DNA from: Medicago truncatula
Lineage: Eukaryota > Streptophyta > Magnoliopsida > Fabales > Fabaceae
Assembly: GCF_003473485.1 (NCBI RefSeq)
Contig: NC_053042.1
Location: 45,347,762 to 45,411,761 of the forward strand
DNA: 64,000 bases
Direction of reading: 5' to 3'
In this document: in pieces, positions 36,973-49,420 of the stretch
Numbering within the stretch: the first letter of the stretch is position 1
Layout: the number at the start of each line of letters is the position of its first letter
Made by a program: the position numbers and the translations under genes
The notes under the pieces: model-generated
What the model was told of the DNA's origin: nothing
The model's database searches: none
Seen by the model: the letters and a program-made list of their open reading frames with translations, nothing else

Positions 36973-39229
36973 TGTGCTCGTGATTTTCGGATATCAAACC
37001 ATTAATTGATTTGAATCGTCAATCTTTGAACTCTCGATTTTTATTCGTGGGAAGGGAAAAAATGAGTAAAAATCCTTGTCGAGACTTTGGATTCGGGGGT
37101 TGGTTACGCGAAGGGAAGGTGCTAGCACCCTAAACGTCTACGGTATTCCGTAGGAACCTCTTACCTAATTTATCCTGTGCTAAATTCATTGCTTATTTGA
37201 AAATTATTACCTAAAAAATCTAAGTGAAAGAATGGGGGGAGAAGAAGTATGTTTTTGGTTATTTTTATTTGATTTGGAAGGATAAAAATCCTATGCCTAC
37301 ATACCCTTAAAGAAAAGGGATCAAAACCAATGTAGTTCACCTAAAAAGTTTCTTTTGGTGGGTTGGTTGATTTTAAATTTTAGAAAAATGGTTTTAAGAA
37401 GAGATAAGAGGCCTCAAGGCATGAGAGAAAATAAAGTGAGGTTGGTCAAATTTTAATTACAAGAAATCAAGTCTATTATGAATGTTAATTCAATTAAGCA
37501 TTTGATTAAGAAAATAAAAGGAAAACACTTGGGTTACAAACCAAGGTTTATTAAAAAATATTTTTGAAGTTTTGACATATTTGATTTTTTTGAGAAAAAT
37601 GATTTTTTAACTAACGGTGAAAACTAACATAACGGCGTAACGTAACAAGAAATAAATGTGAAGTGTCGGTGCATATTCTCATTTATGGATATTTACAAGG
37701 GACCTAGATACATGCTAAAGTCTCAAGCAAGAAATATAAAATGCATGATTATATTACATCAAATTCCTAAATACACACTAAAAATAGCAACAATAAAATA
37801 AAATGACAAAAATTAAACATGCATGACATGATTCAAAGTACTAATGCAAATATACTATAAAAATAATAAAAAAAACAGTAAATGAACAATTAACACAAAG
37901 CAAAATATTTTTTGTAAACTTTTAGAGAAATTTTAAGTAAAAGAGGTGCAAAAAGTAAAAACAGAGGTGACAAAAGTAAAACAGTAGTGAATTTTAAAAA
38001 CAATTGGGCTCAGACTGGAAAGATCTGGACCGTTCGATGAATCAGAAGGTCTAGATCTAATCACAGCAAGTATCATCACAGCCACAGGATCTGAGATCCA
38101 ACGGTCTAAAAGAGGATCCGGTTCGGTTCACTGGTTTACAAAAACGGTTTGGTTTAGTCACAGTATAAAAAGATTTCTCATGGTTTTTTATTCATTTGCA
38201 AGAAATTCTTCCCTCTCTAAAGTTCTCACTTCTCTCTAAAACAAAAGAACAAAACCGCCGCCCCCTACATACATTCCGGCATGGTGGCCGGTGGTGCACC
38301 GCCGTGCCGGAGTTTCAAAACTCCGCCGTTTCAAAAATAAATTATCTTTTTAAACATCCTTTTCTTCATACGTTTCAAAAATCCACTTAGTTTTTACGAA
38401 CAAACACCAAACAATCCTAGATCTGTAAATGAAGTTACGAAAAGAAAAAAAAAAACCAAACGTGAGCGGATCTAGCTTTGCTCTTCTCTTTCTTGCTCGA
38501 TCGGTTCGGATTTACTTCGATTCACGCTCCAATCTCCTTCTCCGATTCCGGTTGAATTATGGCTTGAATGTGTTGGATTTACGGTTCTGTCGATTTGGTT
38601 GTGTTGTTAACTTGGAATCTTTTGTATTTTTTGTAGTGAAATCATGATACTGGAATTTTAGTGTTCATAGTGTTTTTTGTGTTTGATTTTAGAAATCGGA
38701 GAGAGAAATGAAATTAGGGTTTGGGTGTTGACTGCTGCGGTTGATTAAGTCTGGTTTTTTTCTCCCTTTCTGTATTTTGCAGGCTTGCTTTTATAGCATT
38801 AGGGTTGAAGGGAAAAAAGGAAACAATTTGCAGAAACAGCAACTGCATACTGGATTTGGAAACAAAAGTTTGACAATCTGCCTGAATATGAAGCGTGTAA
38901 AAAAAATATTTTTTTTTGACCCCTGCTGGGATTTTTCGGACTCATTGACATTATAGCACAAAAATATAAAATAAACTATTAGATATATAAAAAGAGTAAC
39001 TAATTTTAAAATCAAAACTAAAATTAAAACCAATAAAAGATGGAAATTAAACACTCAAATAAAAAGAAAATAAAGAGAGAAGAGGGCCCGACTCGGAATA
39101 AAAAATGAGGTACTTCAAAGTAACCTCTTTTGCCGAAATTTTGTCTGAAACGACGAAAATTCCCGACTTTAAAAATATGAATAAAATGGATAAGAATAGA
39201 TAAAAGTGGTCAAAATTTGGGATATGACA
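36973..39229. mobile_element. solo LTR of a Ty3-gypsy-like retrotransposon
   Basis: It begins TGTGCTCG and ends GATATGACA, and it is flanked by a perfect 5-bp duplication CTAAT (36968-36972 and 39230-39234). The 2,257 bp contain a TATA-like GTATAAAAAG near 38163 followed by a CT-rich transcribed-leader-like region. The left part has TTGGTTACGCGAAGGGAAGG and the block TACGGTATTCCGTAGGAACC, which I associate from memory with Ogre/Tat-type LTRs of legumes. No internal gag-pol is present, so it is a solo LTR left by recombination between two LTRs. The family name is moderate-confidence recall. Confidence 0.85.
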
Positions 39230-39527
39230 CTAATCAAGACGAAGGATGTCAAAATATCAAATCAACTGATTAATTTATTTACTTTATAACAGTATTTTAT
39301 TCGAGTGAAGTGTTAACAACACGGTTCAACACATATTTTATAACTCAATCTTTTATTAGTTAAAATTCATCTAAATCTCATATAAATTTGGTGGGACTCT
39401 TATGAATTGTAACTAATAATAAAAAAGACCGTGGTAAAGAGTGTGTTTCTAACGTTATTCTTTATTGGGTAGTTTGCGCACACTGAAATTTCAGGTTTTA
39501 CTAAAACAATACAATATTCGGTAAGAA

Positions 39528-42500
39528 TTAGAGGTTTTTATCTTCAATTTTGCGGAGAGAAGATTGCACCCTCTTGTAAACTGCATGCCAACCATTTTGA
39601 GAAGGATGGAAATTGTTCCAATAGAATGAAAGCCCTGGTTTATCACATACACTATATTTCTTTGCTCCTTTCTCATCGACACTTCCACAATAATAACTTG
39701 AACTCACTCCCACACAACATGGTTGCAATGGATTCATCAATGTTGAGTTTGCTGCATAATGGAGAAAAGTTATTAGGTGCAAAAGTTAGTTATACTAATT
39801 AATTAGTTAAGTTCGTTAGTTCGTTGTTCTTTTCATTGACTATATAAGAGCTAGGTTTTGCTTGAGAAAGTACACCAATATACTATATAATTACCTTCAT
39901 GGTTTCTCTGCATTGATGCAATTGTGGAGAGGAAAGAGTTGAAGAGGTCTAGTGTCACGAAAACCGATTTTCCAATTTCTTTGTTGAGTTCTTCCACAGC
40001 TTGGAGTAACAAGTGATTGTGATTCATGGCTACCGTGTTCAAAGTCCCATTGCATTTCTCATACGAAGTATTCTCAGTTGCTATAGGCAAACATCCTATA
40101 GGCTCTAATAATACAATTGCTATTTTATTTATTCCCAAACTTTGAATGCGTTTAAGATTTAATGACAATTGCTTCACAAGTGAAGCAGTGAACTTGGATA
40201 CACCCTACAAAATGTATTGAGAAATGAAATTATTGACAATACATGATCATTGCTTTATTTATTGTATAAACTAAATTCAATTGTACTTTTCGAATTGAGT
40301 TCGATGGACATTTAATAAGTCTAATTACTTAATTACCTTGGTGCTCCTCCCATTTTTAACAAAAAATTTAAGATAGTCGTTACCAGCAGCACTAACGAGA
40401 GAAATTGAGGATTGAAGGTCGGGTTTGGTATACACATTTTGTTGGATTAACTTCTCAAATGTGTCGATTTGGACAGTCATGTTTGGTCCATCAATCAAAG
40501 TATGGAAAACACCAGTCCCTCCATAGGCAAAGTTCATGCCATATTGTAGTTCTGAGGATTTCTTCAATGAATATGGTCTAGGGGATTTTATATTCAGAAA
40601 GGAAGCTGCATGTATATTAGTTGCACAATAAATCAAACTAAGAACTTATAATTAAATTTATCAAATTAACTATTTGACAAATTCTATAGTTTATAGAATT
40701 ATGTTATACACTCCTTAAAAAAAAAAGAATTATATTATACACAATATTTCTAACAAAATGAGTATATATAATCGTATAATTAATATAATCTATGCTTTAA
40801 AAGCAGTGGTGATCTTAACTATTAAGCATGTTTAGAGTGTACGATCACATATGATCCTATTTTTTGAAGGACACAAATTAATTTTATTATAGTATTTATA
40901 AAATTTAGTATATAATTTAAAATTATGTATAAAAGTTTAAGGGACTCTCAATTAATTGATTGTTAACTTGTTGTATTTATACTATATAGTTTAGCGGCTA
41001 AATTGAAGAAAGAGTGATAATTTATGGACTAAATTAATTGGTTGCTTATTTTATTAAAATACCACATCTCTTTTCTTTTTTAATTACAAAATCCACTATT
41101 TTACTAAAAATACAAGATGAAGGATTCACTTGGACCTTTATATATAAATTTAGATGAGTTGGATCCCAAGACTCTTTTTAAATATAAATTTAGAATCATT
41201 AAAATATTGTAAAAAAAAAAACTATAATTATGATTATAATATTTTTAGCTCTATATATACATGAAAAATAGTTTAAGATCAAGTTTCTCCATATATTTCC
41301 ACAAATAGAAATACAAAAAACCATTATCACTTATAAAGAGATCTTTGAATTGTTGAAAAAATCACATTATTAATATCAATCGACTTCAGAGACAAAGTTG
41401 AGCAATTCAAAAGGACTAATTATCGGTAAAATTTAAATTTTATGACTTATTTTTAAATTTTGTTAATTTTAATGAATAAATTGGATGTATCGTCTACCTT
41501 GGATCTCTCAAAAATGGTTTAAAGATGGACCTTTGCCAATGTTATAAACTTTTTCTACGTGTTGAAATAAAAATCAAGGTGTGCATACACTCGTTATTCA
41601 AATGGTTTTTTTAGCTTGATATCTAGAGTGAGAGTGGATAACTTACCAACGTAATCGGTGAGGACACGACCGTCGGAGAACCTTCCAGAAGGTTTACCAG
41701 GAAAAGTGATTCCATAAGGAAGCTTATATGATGGTGAGGTAAAGTAATTTCCTGTATCAACATATGAGTCTCCAAATACAAATAGTTTCATACGATTGTC
41801 GTATGTCCCATATGATGTCCCTTCTGCAAAGACATTATTTGAATTTGCATTAATTTGATTGCATGTAAATTAAAACCAAAGTAATCTCCTTATATTTATG
41901 GTCCATTTATTTAAGATTATTTAAAGAAATTATTTTTGATGTTTTGGTCTTGTTTGTGTGTAATTTATTTTAATTATTTTCTTAAAATATGTTTTTTTTG
42001 TTGAAAATAAAAAACTATTTTGATTACACCTTTTGAAGAAATTTATTTTTAATAGAAGAAAGGGAAACACACAATATTTTTATTAAGTTTAAACAAACAC
42101 AAAATATTAATCAATTAATAAAATATTAAAATCACTTTTGTTTTAATCTAAAACAAATGAACCCTTAATTTGATTAGGATTATTTTATATAAGATTAATT
42201 TATATACTCTAACCGTGTAAACACTTTTCTACACATACATCCAAACAATCTATATACCAAATAAATATTTGTAGAAGTTTTTTAAGAATTAGTTTTAAAA
42301 TGTGACATCATAGAACACTACTTTTAACAAAATCGTGGAGTGATATGATTGGATGGATATATGTGAAAGAAAAAAAATTACGTTGTCGATGTATACAATC
42401 TCAACCCCTTTTTTATTACTGTAATAATAATATTATATCAGCTCGGAATGTACGTATATAAGCGTACCTGCAGTTATAATGATCGTGAAGAGGAGAAGAA

Positions 42501-42543
42501 GCAAAGAGAGAAGCCTGGTGATTAGAGGAGTTTGTTTCGTCAT
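39528..42543 (-). CDS. GDSL esterase/lipase-like, copy C, catalytic Asp replaced
   Basis: Exons: 42543-42468, 41823-41647, 40605-40337, 40204-39895, 39751-39528, giving 351 aa with all frames kept. The signal peptide is MTKQTPLITRLLSLLLLLF and on to residue 25. Block I is FVFGDSYVDTGN with Ser45. Block III reads AGNDY. Block V reads WNNFHPSQNGW: His326 is kept but the expected catalytic Asp is Asn323 (codon AAC), where copies A, D and E have Asp. The Ser-His pair might still work slowly, or the protein may have a non-enzymatic role. Intron 2 is about 1 kb. The plus-strand TATAAATA at 42622-42629 marks the promoter, which has a duplicate at 49130-49420. Copy C is the nearest relative of pseudogene B. 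Confidence 0.87.
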
Positions 42544-43194
42544 TGATGAATGATGAATTAGTAAGTGTATAGTATAGTATTAGTGCATGTATTGGGTGAT
42601 TTCACATGCATGTAGAATACGTATAAATACTACTCTAAAATGATCATGTCGTATCACCGTATGTCGTCAATGATAACGTATACGTTAAACTTAATTAAGA
42701 GTGTAGGAAATATGCATCATAAGCGTTGACATGATGATAATGCACTAAAATTGCACTTTTAATTAGAAATATCAAATATATATATAAATTGATCGTTCGA
42801 TAGTGAAAAAACAATACGTCTAATTGAGCATTATTTCTACTTTAAGGATACACATGAATGAACATGTGCATTTAAGGTACGAACGATTAGATGAATGGTT
42901 GGAAAAACTGATAGGCTAAATTCAAATAAAAAGAAAGATAAGATTTATTACTCTCTCATTACACACACAATATGTATGAAGATTATAGATGAAAGATTGG
43001 ATAAACGGTCGATAGGCTAATGGAACCTTCATTTCATCTGTATGTATGTATGTACGTAACCTGATAATCGATCATGCAAAAATGTACTGTATATCATCCA
43101 TACCGTTGCGAAATATTTAATTCTTTATAAAATTTATAGAGAAAAACATCTTCTATATATGTGTGTGTTTCGATTAAGTGGGCAAGCCATTATT

Positions 43195-43428
43195 TTAAGT
43201 AAGGATAAAGATCAAAATTAAATGTCAAATAATCAAGAATATTAAAGTTTGTTGGGAAATTTATGATTATTTCTCTTGCACAACCTTCAATATGAAATGA
43301 ACCCTTCTCCACCTCTGATTCCGACTTCAAATAACACTTCTCCCATGCTTGTACTAATAATATAATATCAGTAGTACAAGCATGTTTTTCTTCAGAAAAA
43401 TACGAGGTAATCTTGACAACATTACCTC
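43195..43428 (-). other. unexplained open frame with three cysteines
   Basis: One minus-strand frame is open for roughly 75 codons between two stops and has no ATG near its start. It includes SYFSEEKHACTTD, AWEKCYLKSESEVEKGSF and HIEGCAREI. The composition is protein-like (charged, few Phe/Leu runs) and unlike the chance frames nearby. I do not recognise it. It could be an internal exon or a repeat-borne remnant. Confidence 0.2.
43344..43384. repeat. perfect 13-bp inverted repeat (hairpin)
   Basis: CATGCTTGTACTA at 43344-43356 and its exact reverse complement at 43372-43384 are separated by 15 bp. Bases outside the arms do not pair further. Confidence 0.85.
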
Positions 43429-43642
43429 ATTTAGAAAATACTTAGGATCCAATTCAATTTATATCCAACCAAATTTGTTCAATTTCATTCTAGTGAATTT
43501 CGCAAGATTCGTCTCTTTATTGGTTAAGTGTAGAATTAAAATGAACATAATTGCTTGAAAAGAAAAACATATTTGTTATCAATGAGAAAAAAAAAAAAAC
43601 AAGAGAAACTAAAATCTTAGGCGCTAAAAGTATTAGGGGTGT

Positions 43643-44336
43643 TTGCGGTGCAATTTGGTTTAGTTCGATTGATTTTTTTTAAAAAACTAACCAAATTAAT
43701 GCGGTTTGGGTTAATGCAGTTTTTTGCAAACAATTTTTTTGTTTACAACATTAAAGTCAAATTAAAATGCTAAAACACAACTTATTTTCAACAATGTTAT
43801 GAATTTCATCTGACATTACAATTTCATTTTCATCCAACAATGTTTTCAACAACACCAAATCAAAAAATATGGACAAAAAGTAATTTTATTTAGTAAGAAA
43901 TGCAAAAGATTAAGACTTTATCATTCTTTCTATGTCCTCGTATGTCTTGTGCGGGGAATTGTTTTAATATATATGCCGTTAAAAAAAAGACTTTATCATT
44001 CTCTAAAAATTCAAGTAGCATGTAAATACATTTTTGAAATTAAAAACAAAGAAGAAAATTAACAAGAGAAAAAAAAAATGTTATTCTATAAAAGTTTTTT
44101 TTGAGTTTCTATGAGCATTGAACTATGTGAAATAGGTTTAATTAATGATTTTTTATGTTGCTGTTTGATTTGGTTTAATCTTGTTGGTAAAATAAAAACT
44201 GCAAATCGAACAGAACCCTACGGTTGAGTGATAAAATAACTAAAATACATCCGAACCAAATACGATTTTGCAATTTTTTATTTAGGTTGGTTCGATTTGT
44301 GATTTTTCTTTTGAGTTAGTTCGATTTTAAACACCC
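43643..44336. mobile_element. possible hAT-type non-autonomous element
   Basis: The left side has GGGGTGTTTGCGGTGCAATT with runs of TTGGTT-like sequence. The right side ends TTCGATTTTAAACACCC, the inverse of GGGTGTTTAAAATCGAA. Short GGGTGTTT ends around TTTGGTTCG-rich sequence are common in plant hAT-type MITEs. The target duplication is not clear. Confidence 0.35.
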
Positions 44337-44883
44337 AACTAAAACCAAAATAAGAGGGCAAACATTTCAAACCATGGGTGGAGCCAACCCCAGCTAGCCT
44401 GGGCACTAGCCCAGACGCAACTTCTACTTTCTTTGTAGCAAGTCCAACTCAATAGCCCTTTTCCTACTTAAAAAAAAAATTAAATATTAACATAACTGTT
44501 TCTATTTTTCAGGCGCGTACAAAATTGAGAAGTCTTCTCCTTCTACTTCTACTTCTATGTTATTTTCTTTGTTATTTGTTCTATTTTGTTGTTGATGCTT
44601 GTTGTTTGTTTGTTAATGGTGAATGAGTTGATTATTCAAATTCTAAACCGCAATTTAGAATTGTTAATTATCCCCAAACCCTAATTCATAATTGTTGATT
44701 CTTCTCTTTGTTTGCGTGTTTTTTTTTTCTTCTAATAAACTAGTAACTTTTATGTTGAATTGATACTCTGCAAGCCTAATTTTGATTTCCTTTAATTAAG
44801 AATAAACACACATCATTGTTCTAATTTAGTTCTTCAGATTTTTGCAAATAATTTTTTGCTGCAATCTCTCTAAATGGAAACAT

Positions 44884-45043
44884 CACTACTGAAAAAACAA
44901 AAATTAGTGAGGGATATTTAGTGAGGGAAAACATGAAATCCCTCTCTAATTCCGTCACTAAATTTTGCGACCAAGGAATTTGTGAAAAATTTTATTTTTT
45001 CCGTCACTAATTTCCGTCACTAATTTTGCTTTTTCTAGTAGTG
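44884..45043. mobile_element. CACTA-type MITE, 3-bp TSD
   Basis: The left end CACTACTGAAAAAACAAAAA and the right end, reverse-complemented, CACTACTAGAAAAAGCAAAA are inverted repeats. CAT flanks both sides (44881-44883 and 45044-45046). CACTA ends with a 3-bp duplication mark the En/Spm (CMC) superfamily. Sub-terminal GTCACTAATTT words repeat inside, as is usual for the group. Confidence 0.85.
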
Positions 45044-45895
45044 CATGTCACCATATATGTTAGAGAGGGTATAGAATAATGGATAATTAGTGTAGTAAGA
45101 GTTGTTAATCAAGTGAACTTCTTGAAGTACGCATAGTTTAAGAAATTTGGAGATTACATTATTCTGTTTTTCTATAGGTATTATGTGTTCAGTTTTCCTA
45201 AAACTAAGGATCTATGCTGACATGCACTATTTGATAAGCAAAATTGTTTAAATATATATGTTTCTATACTTTCTGACTTGGGTGATAATTTGATCAAGAA
45301 TTTGTAGTATGAGGCATTGAACTTGAAAGCTAACTTTGTAGTATAAGTTTAATTTTATAGCAACTACTAAGTTTTATAGCATTGACAATTTTTTATTCTT
45401 ATGCATTTAGAACAAATATACCTCTATAAAACACGTGTACCTCTAGAAACATTGAGGCTTCAATTTTGTTATTGAGAGTATTCATAATTTTAGAACAAGT
45501 ATTTCTTCCAAAAAATTTAATGATTTGAAAGAGGTCGCAGAAATGGCATTTATCTTATAATTTTATTTAGCACGTTATTGGTAGGTTATATTTTATCTCT
45601 CTTATTTCAAATTGTATTTTTGTTGTAAAAATGATGAACCTCTTTTATTTCGATTTCTGACTATTTATATATATTATGTCACATATGAATTTGTGATAAA
45701 TTTTTTGCCCAAACTCTATAGAATTCCTGGCTCTGGCACTCCCAAACCCAACATTTAGTCATAGTTGCATGAAGAATATAAATATGATAAGAGAGAGATG
45801 AGAGAATATGTGATTGGAAAATAATTATTAAGTGTTTCAATAAGATGCGTAACATTAGCATGAGGAATACAAATCTACATAACTATCAAAAGTTT

Positions 45896-47616
45896 TCATC
45901 CATGATTAAGTTGACCAAGAGAAGATTGCAACAATGTATAGACAGCTTGCCAACCATTTTGAGAAGGATGTACACCGTCCCAAAAGAATGAAAGCTCTGG
46001 TTTCTCACATACACTATATTTCTTTTCTCCTTTATCATCCACACTTCCACAATTATTTTTCAAACCATCTCCCACACAACACGCTTTCAATGGATTCATC
46101 AGTGTTGAGTTTTCTGCAACAGAGAGAAAAAGTAAGCCATCATCAATTTACAATTACATTTTTAACAAATCACAATCAATCGTATGCTCAACTTTACTAC
46201 AAAAATTACGAGACAATAGTCAGATCATTAAATTTTTGTTATTATTTCAACTTTTTCTATATATATATATATATATATACCATGCTTATAAGAAGAAAAA
46301 AGGTTCAAAAGAACGTACCATCGCGCTTTTTCTGCAAAGTTTTAATTATAGAGAGGAAAGCGTTATAGAGGTCTAATGTCACGTAAACCGGTTTTCCAAC
46401 CTGTTGGTTAAGTTGTAGTACAGTTTGGAGTAGTAATTTGTTGTGATTTTCTGAGACCAAATTCAAAAGGTCGACGCAACTAAGATGAAAAGTTACAGCG
46501 TTTATCCGAGGTAAACACCCGAGTGGTTCCAATAACGCAATTGCTACTTTATTTATTCCTAAATTGTGGATGCGTTGAACATTTATGGATAGTTGATTGA
46601 TAAGGGTTGTAGTGAAGGATTTTATCTCCTACCAAAATAAAAAACATAAATATATTAATAGAGAAAATTAATTAGCAATAAAAAAGTCCATGGCTTAGTG
46701 TAAGTATAAATGTGAAGTAAAATTATGTTAACCACTCACTATAATGCTTTTATTGTTTACTATAAAAGCCTCGTAATCGTTGCCAGCAGCTGTCACAAGG
46801 GCAACAGAGGATTGAAGGTCTTGTTTGGTATAGACATTTTTTTGAATTAACTTCTCAAGTGAGTCAATTTGGACAGTCATATTTGGTCCATCCTTCACCT
46901 TCAATGTTTGGAAAACACCTGTTCCTCCAAAAGCAAAGTTGATTCCATTTTGTAGAGTTGAGGAATTTCTCAATGCATATGGTGCAGGGGTTTCAATTTT
47001 CAAAAAGGAAGCTGCATGTAATAACACATACATGCATGAGGTTAAGTGAATGAATCAAATCAAACCAACAGTGCAAATTAGTATGGCTATGCCCAGTTTT
47101 GTAGTAGTTATTTGACAAACCCTAGAGGTCATTAGAATATAAGAACAAAAATATTTTATGCATACTAACTACCATGCATGCTACAAAATCGGAATAATCT
47201 AAAAGTGTGATTTAGTAGTATTCCATAGATGAGAAGATAGTTACCAATATAATCGGTAAGAACACGACCATCACTGAATCTTCCAACAGGTTTACCAGGA
47301 AATGTGATTCCATAAGGTTGCTTGTACGATGGTGAGCCCACAAAATTTCCTGTGTCAGCATATGAATCTCCAAATACAAACAATTTTACAGAGTTGCTGT
47401 TGTCGTATACACCATATGATTTCTTAGTCCCTTCAACTACTTCTGTAACATTTGCATTAACTTATGTCACATGATTTCGAAACAATAAAAATGAATAAAC
47501 CAAAGACATTTAATTGAATTATTATGATGTTGGCTATGAATATATGCGTTAATACCTGATAAAATGAAAAGGAGAAAAAGCAAAGGGAGAAGCATGATTA
47601 TGAGTTGCTTTGCCAT
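45896..47616 (-). CDS. GDSL esterase/lipase, copy D, 5 exons
   Basis: Exons: 47616-47556, 47442-47245, 47011-46740, 46628-46319, 46113-45896, giving 352 aa with all frames kept. The signal peptide is MAKQLIIMLLPLLFLLFILS. Block I is FVFGDSYADTGN with Ser47. Block II is NFAFGGTG, block III AGNDY, and block V WDGVHPSQNGW with Asp326 and His329. All catalytic residues are present. A TATAAATA box stands 53-60 bp upstream of the ATG. Exon 3 has two extra codons (LKVKDG where E has LTNG). Exon 4 runs EIKSFTTTLINQ and on to KKRD; intron 4 has an (AT)n run at about 46258-46279. It is closest to copy E and the two share promoter sequence, so they are a local duplicate pair. Confidence 0.9.
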
Positions 47617-48814
47617 TGATGAACATAAACAATTTGGTGATGTGAAAGTGTATCATTCTCTCCTATCCTATTTATAAGCACAAATGGTTGATGTAGGTTA
47701 CTATAGATAGAAAGGTCACAGAGTTGACCAGAAATGGGTCAATAATGATTAAGTAATTTCTATTGTGAAATTTTTGTATTGACTATCAATAAATATTGAC
47801 AGCCCCATCTCTTTAATATATAAAATAAATCATTTATACGTCCTATTTATTGGTTTATTCAAAAGTACAAATGTCCTATTTATTGGTCCATATGAAATTA
47901 TGAATATGGAATAATGAAATGATTTAATACTATACGAAGAAAGTAGTATCAATAACGCTTGTTAAGAAAATCAATTATCCTTATACCGTATTTAATATTT
48001 TAACATTTACCAAATTATTTATGGGCTGAATTAGTCAGCCGATGTCGGATGAGTTTTGTCAATTGTGCTATCCTTTTGCGGTACCAAAATCTTCAACGGT
48101 ACCAAAAAAAAATTGTGATATCCTCTAGTTTGAGTTGGTCGTATAGTGTTAGTTTGAGATCTTGAAATGTGTTTATCCTTAAATTTGATTCAAAAAAGAA
48201 AAAACAGTTTAGGGTTCCCTAACTTCTACCGTAGAACGATGGATACAATTTTATTTTTTTTAAGAATGTACAATTGTTTTTGAGTTGCTACACTGACAAA
48301 TGCATAAATAAAGGAAGAAATGTAGGGTAAAAATTGTGAAAATAAGTTGGTTTATAATTGAACAAAGTATTTATAATGTGTTTATTGCCTATAAACTACA
48401 TTTCTTAACCTCCATTCAACTAATTTCCACGATTGTTGCGTGATAACTCTCTTGATAATTAGATCATTGCACCCCACGTTCGACATCAATCTCCTCTCCC
48501 TGGTATGGTCCATTGGCAAGGCTCGTTTGGTGTCGAGAGTAGGGATTGTGGCTTTGCCACGTTATTTTTCAGTCCCAATATGTTTTGACTCGGATATAGA
48601 GTTCTCCTCAAAGTCGACCGATTCAAAATAACTCATAACTAGTCAATTTTAAATTTTCATGAATAAATAAGGTGTGTCTAATATGGACCTCTAAAAAAAG
48701 GTTTTGGTTTGATATAAGATTCACTCTAAATATAATTTATCATTTGATTTGATCGTATTATTTTTATTTGAAAATATGTGTTACTTAATTCTCAGTATTC
48801 AAGTTGTTTCTTGT

Positions 48815-49202
48815 CTTGAGAACGCAACTGTCAGAGAACCTTCCATAAGATTGATTAGAAAAAGTGATTTCATTAAAAGGTTTAAATGATGGTGAGGTAA
48901 AAATAATCTCCGGTATCAACGTATTTAATCTCCAAATACAAAGAGTTTTACAAAATCGTCGTATGTCTCGTATGAATGATGACCTCTTAGTCCCTTATGC
49001 AAAGATGATATTTGAATTTGCATTAATTTGATTGCATGTAAAACCCAGTAAAATCATGGCTAAATCATGATATTTATGGCCCATTTTCTTAAGAATATTT
49101 AAAGAAAATATTTCGGTATTTTAGTTATGCACTACTACTACACTTAATTAGTAAGTGTATAGTATAGTGTTTTTTGTTTTGTTTTCTGAATACAATAGAA
49201 TA

Positions 49203-49250
<48 letters not shown>

Positions 49251-49420
49251 TTAGTGCATGTATTGGGTGATTCACACGCATGTAGAATACGTATAAATAC
49301 TACTCTAAAATGATCATGTCGTATCACCGTATATCGTTAATGATAACGTATACGTTACAGTTAATTAAGTGTGTAGGAAATATGCATCATAAGCGCTGAC
49401 ATGATGATGAACCGAAAATA
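48815..49420 (-). pseudogene. GDSL remnant F: exon 2, intron 1 and promoter of a copy-C relative
   Basis: 48820-49020 aligns with exon 2 of copy C (TCAGAGAACCTTCCA, GATGGTGAGGTAAA, TCTCCAAATACAAA) but has indels that destroy the frame. 49020-49135 matches copy C intron 1. After a deletion that removes exon 1, 49145-49420 matches the copy C promoter closely (GTATAAATACTACTCTAAAA, then ATGATCATGTCGTATCACCG). Exons 3-5 are absent. So a whole 5' block was duplicated and then decayed, with a (TA)n tract in the middle. Confidence 0.85.
49204..49246. repeat. (TA)n microsatellite
   Basis: An uninterrupted run of about 21 TA units inside GDSL remnant F. The copy C promoter has no such tract at the matching place, so it arose after the duplication. 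Confidence 0.95.

Larger units (their letters stand above)
42545..45895. other. intergenic between GDSL copies C and D
   Basis: The first ~230 bp are the copy C promoter, duplicated near 49.2 kb. Further on are a hairpin with an open frame (43190-43430), a possible hAT-type repeat (43643-44336) and a CACTA-type MITE (44884-45043). The surrounding block from GGTGGAGCCAACCCC (44369) to TTCCTGGCTCTGGCACT (45725) may be an old hAT-like element, judged only from its terminal words. Confidence 0.4.

Noticed and set aside
38429..38647. 72-codon frame in the solo LTR (MKLRKEKKKPNV...)
   Set aside because: It lies in the leader region of an LTR, has no domain and starts in a poly-A stretch. LTRs rarely encode proteins.
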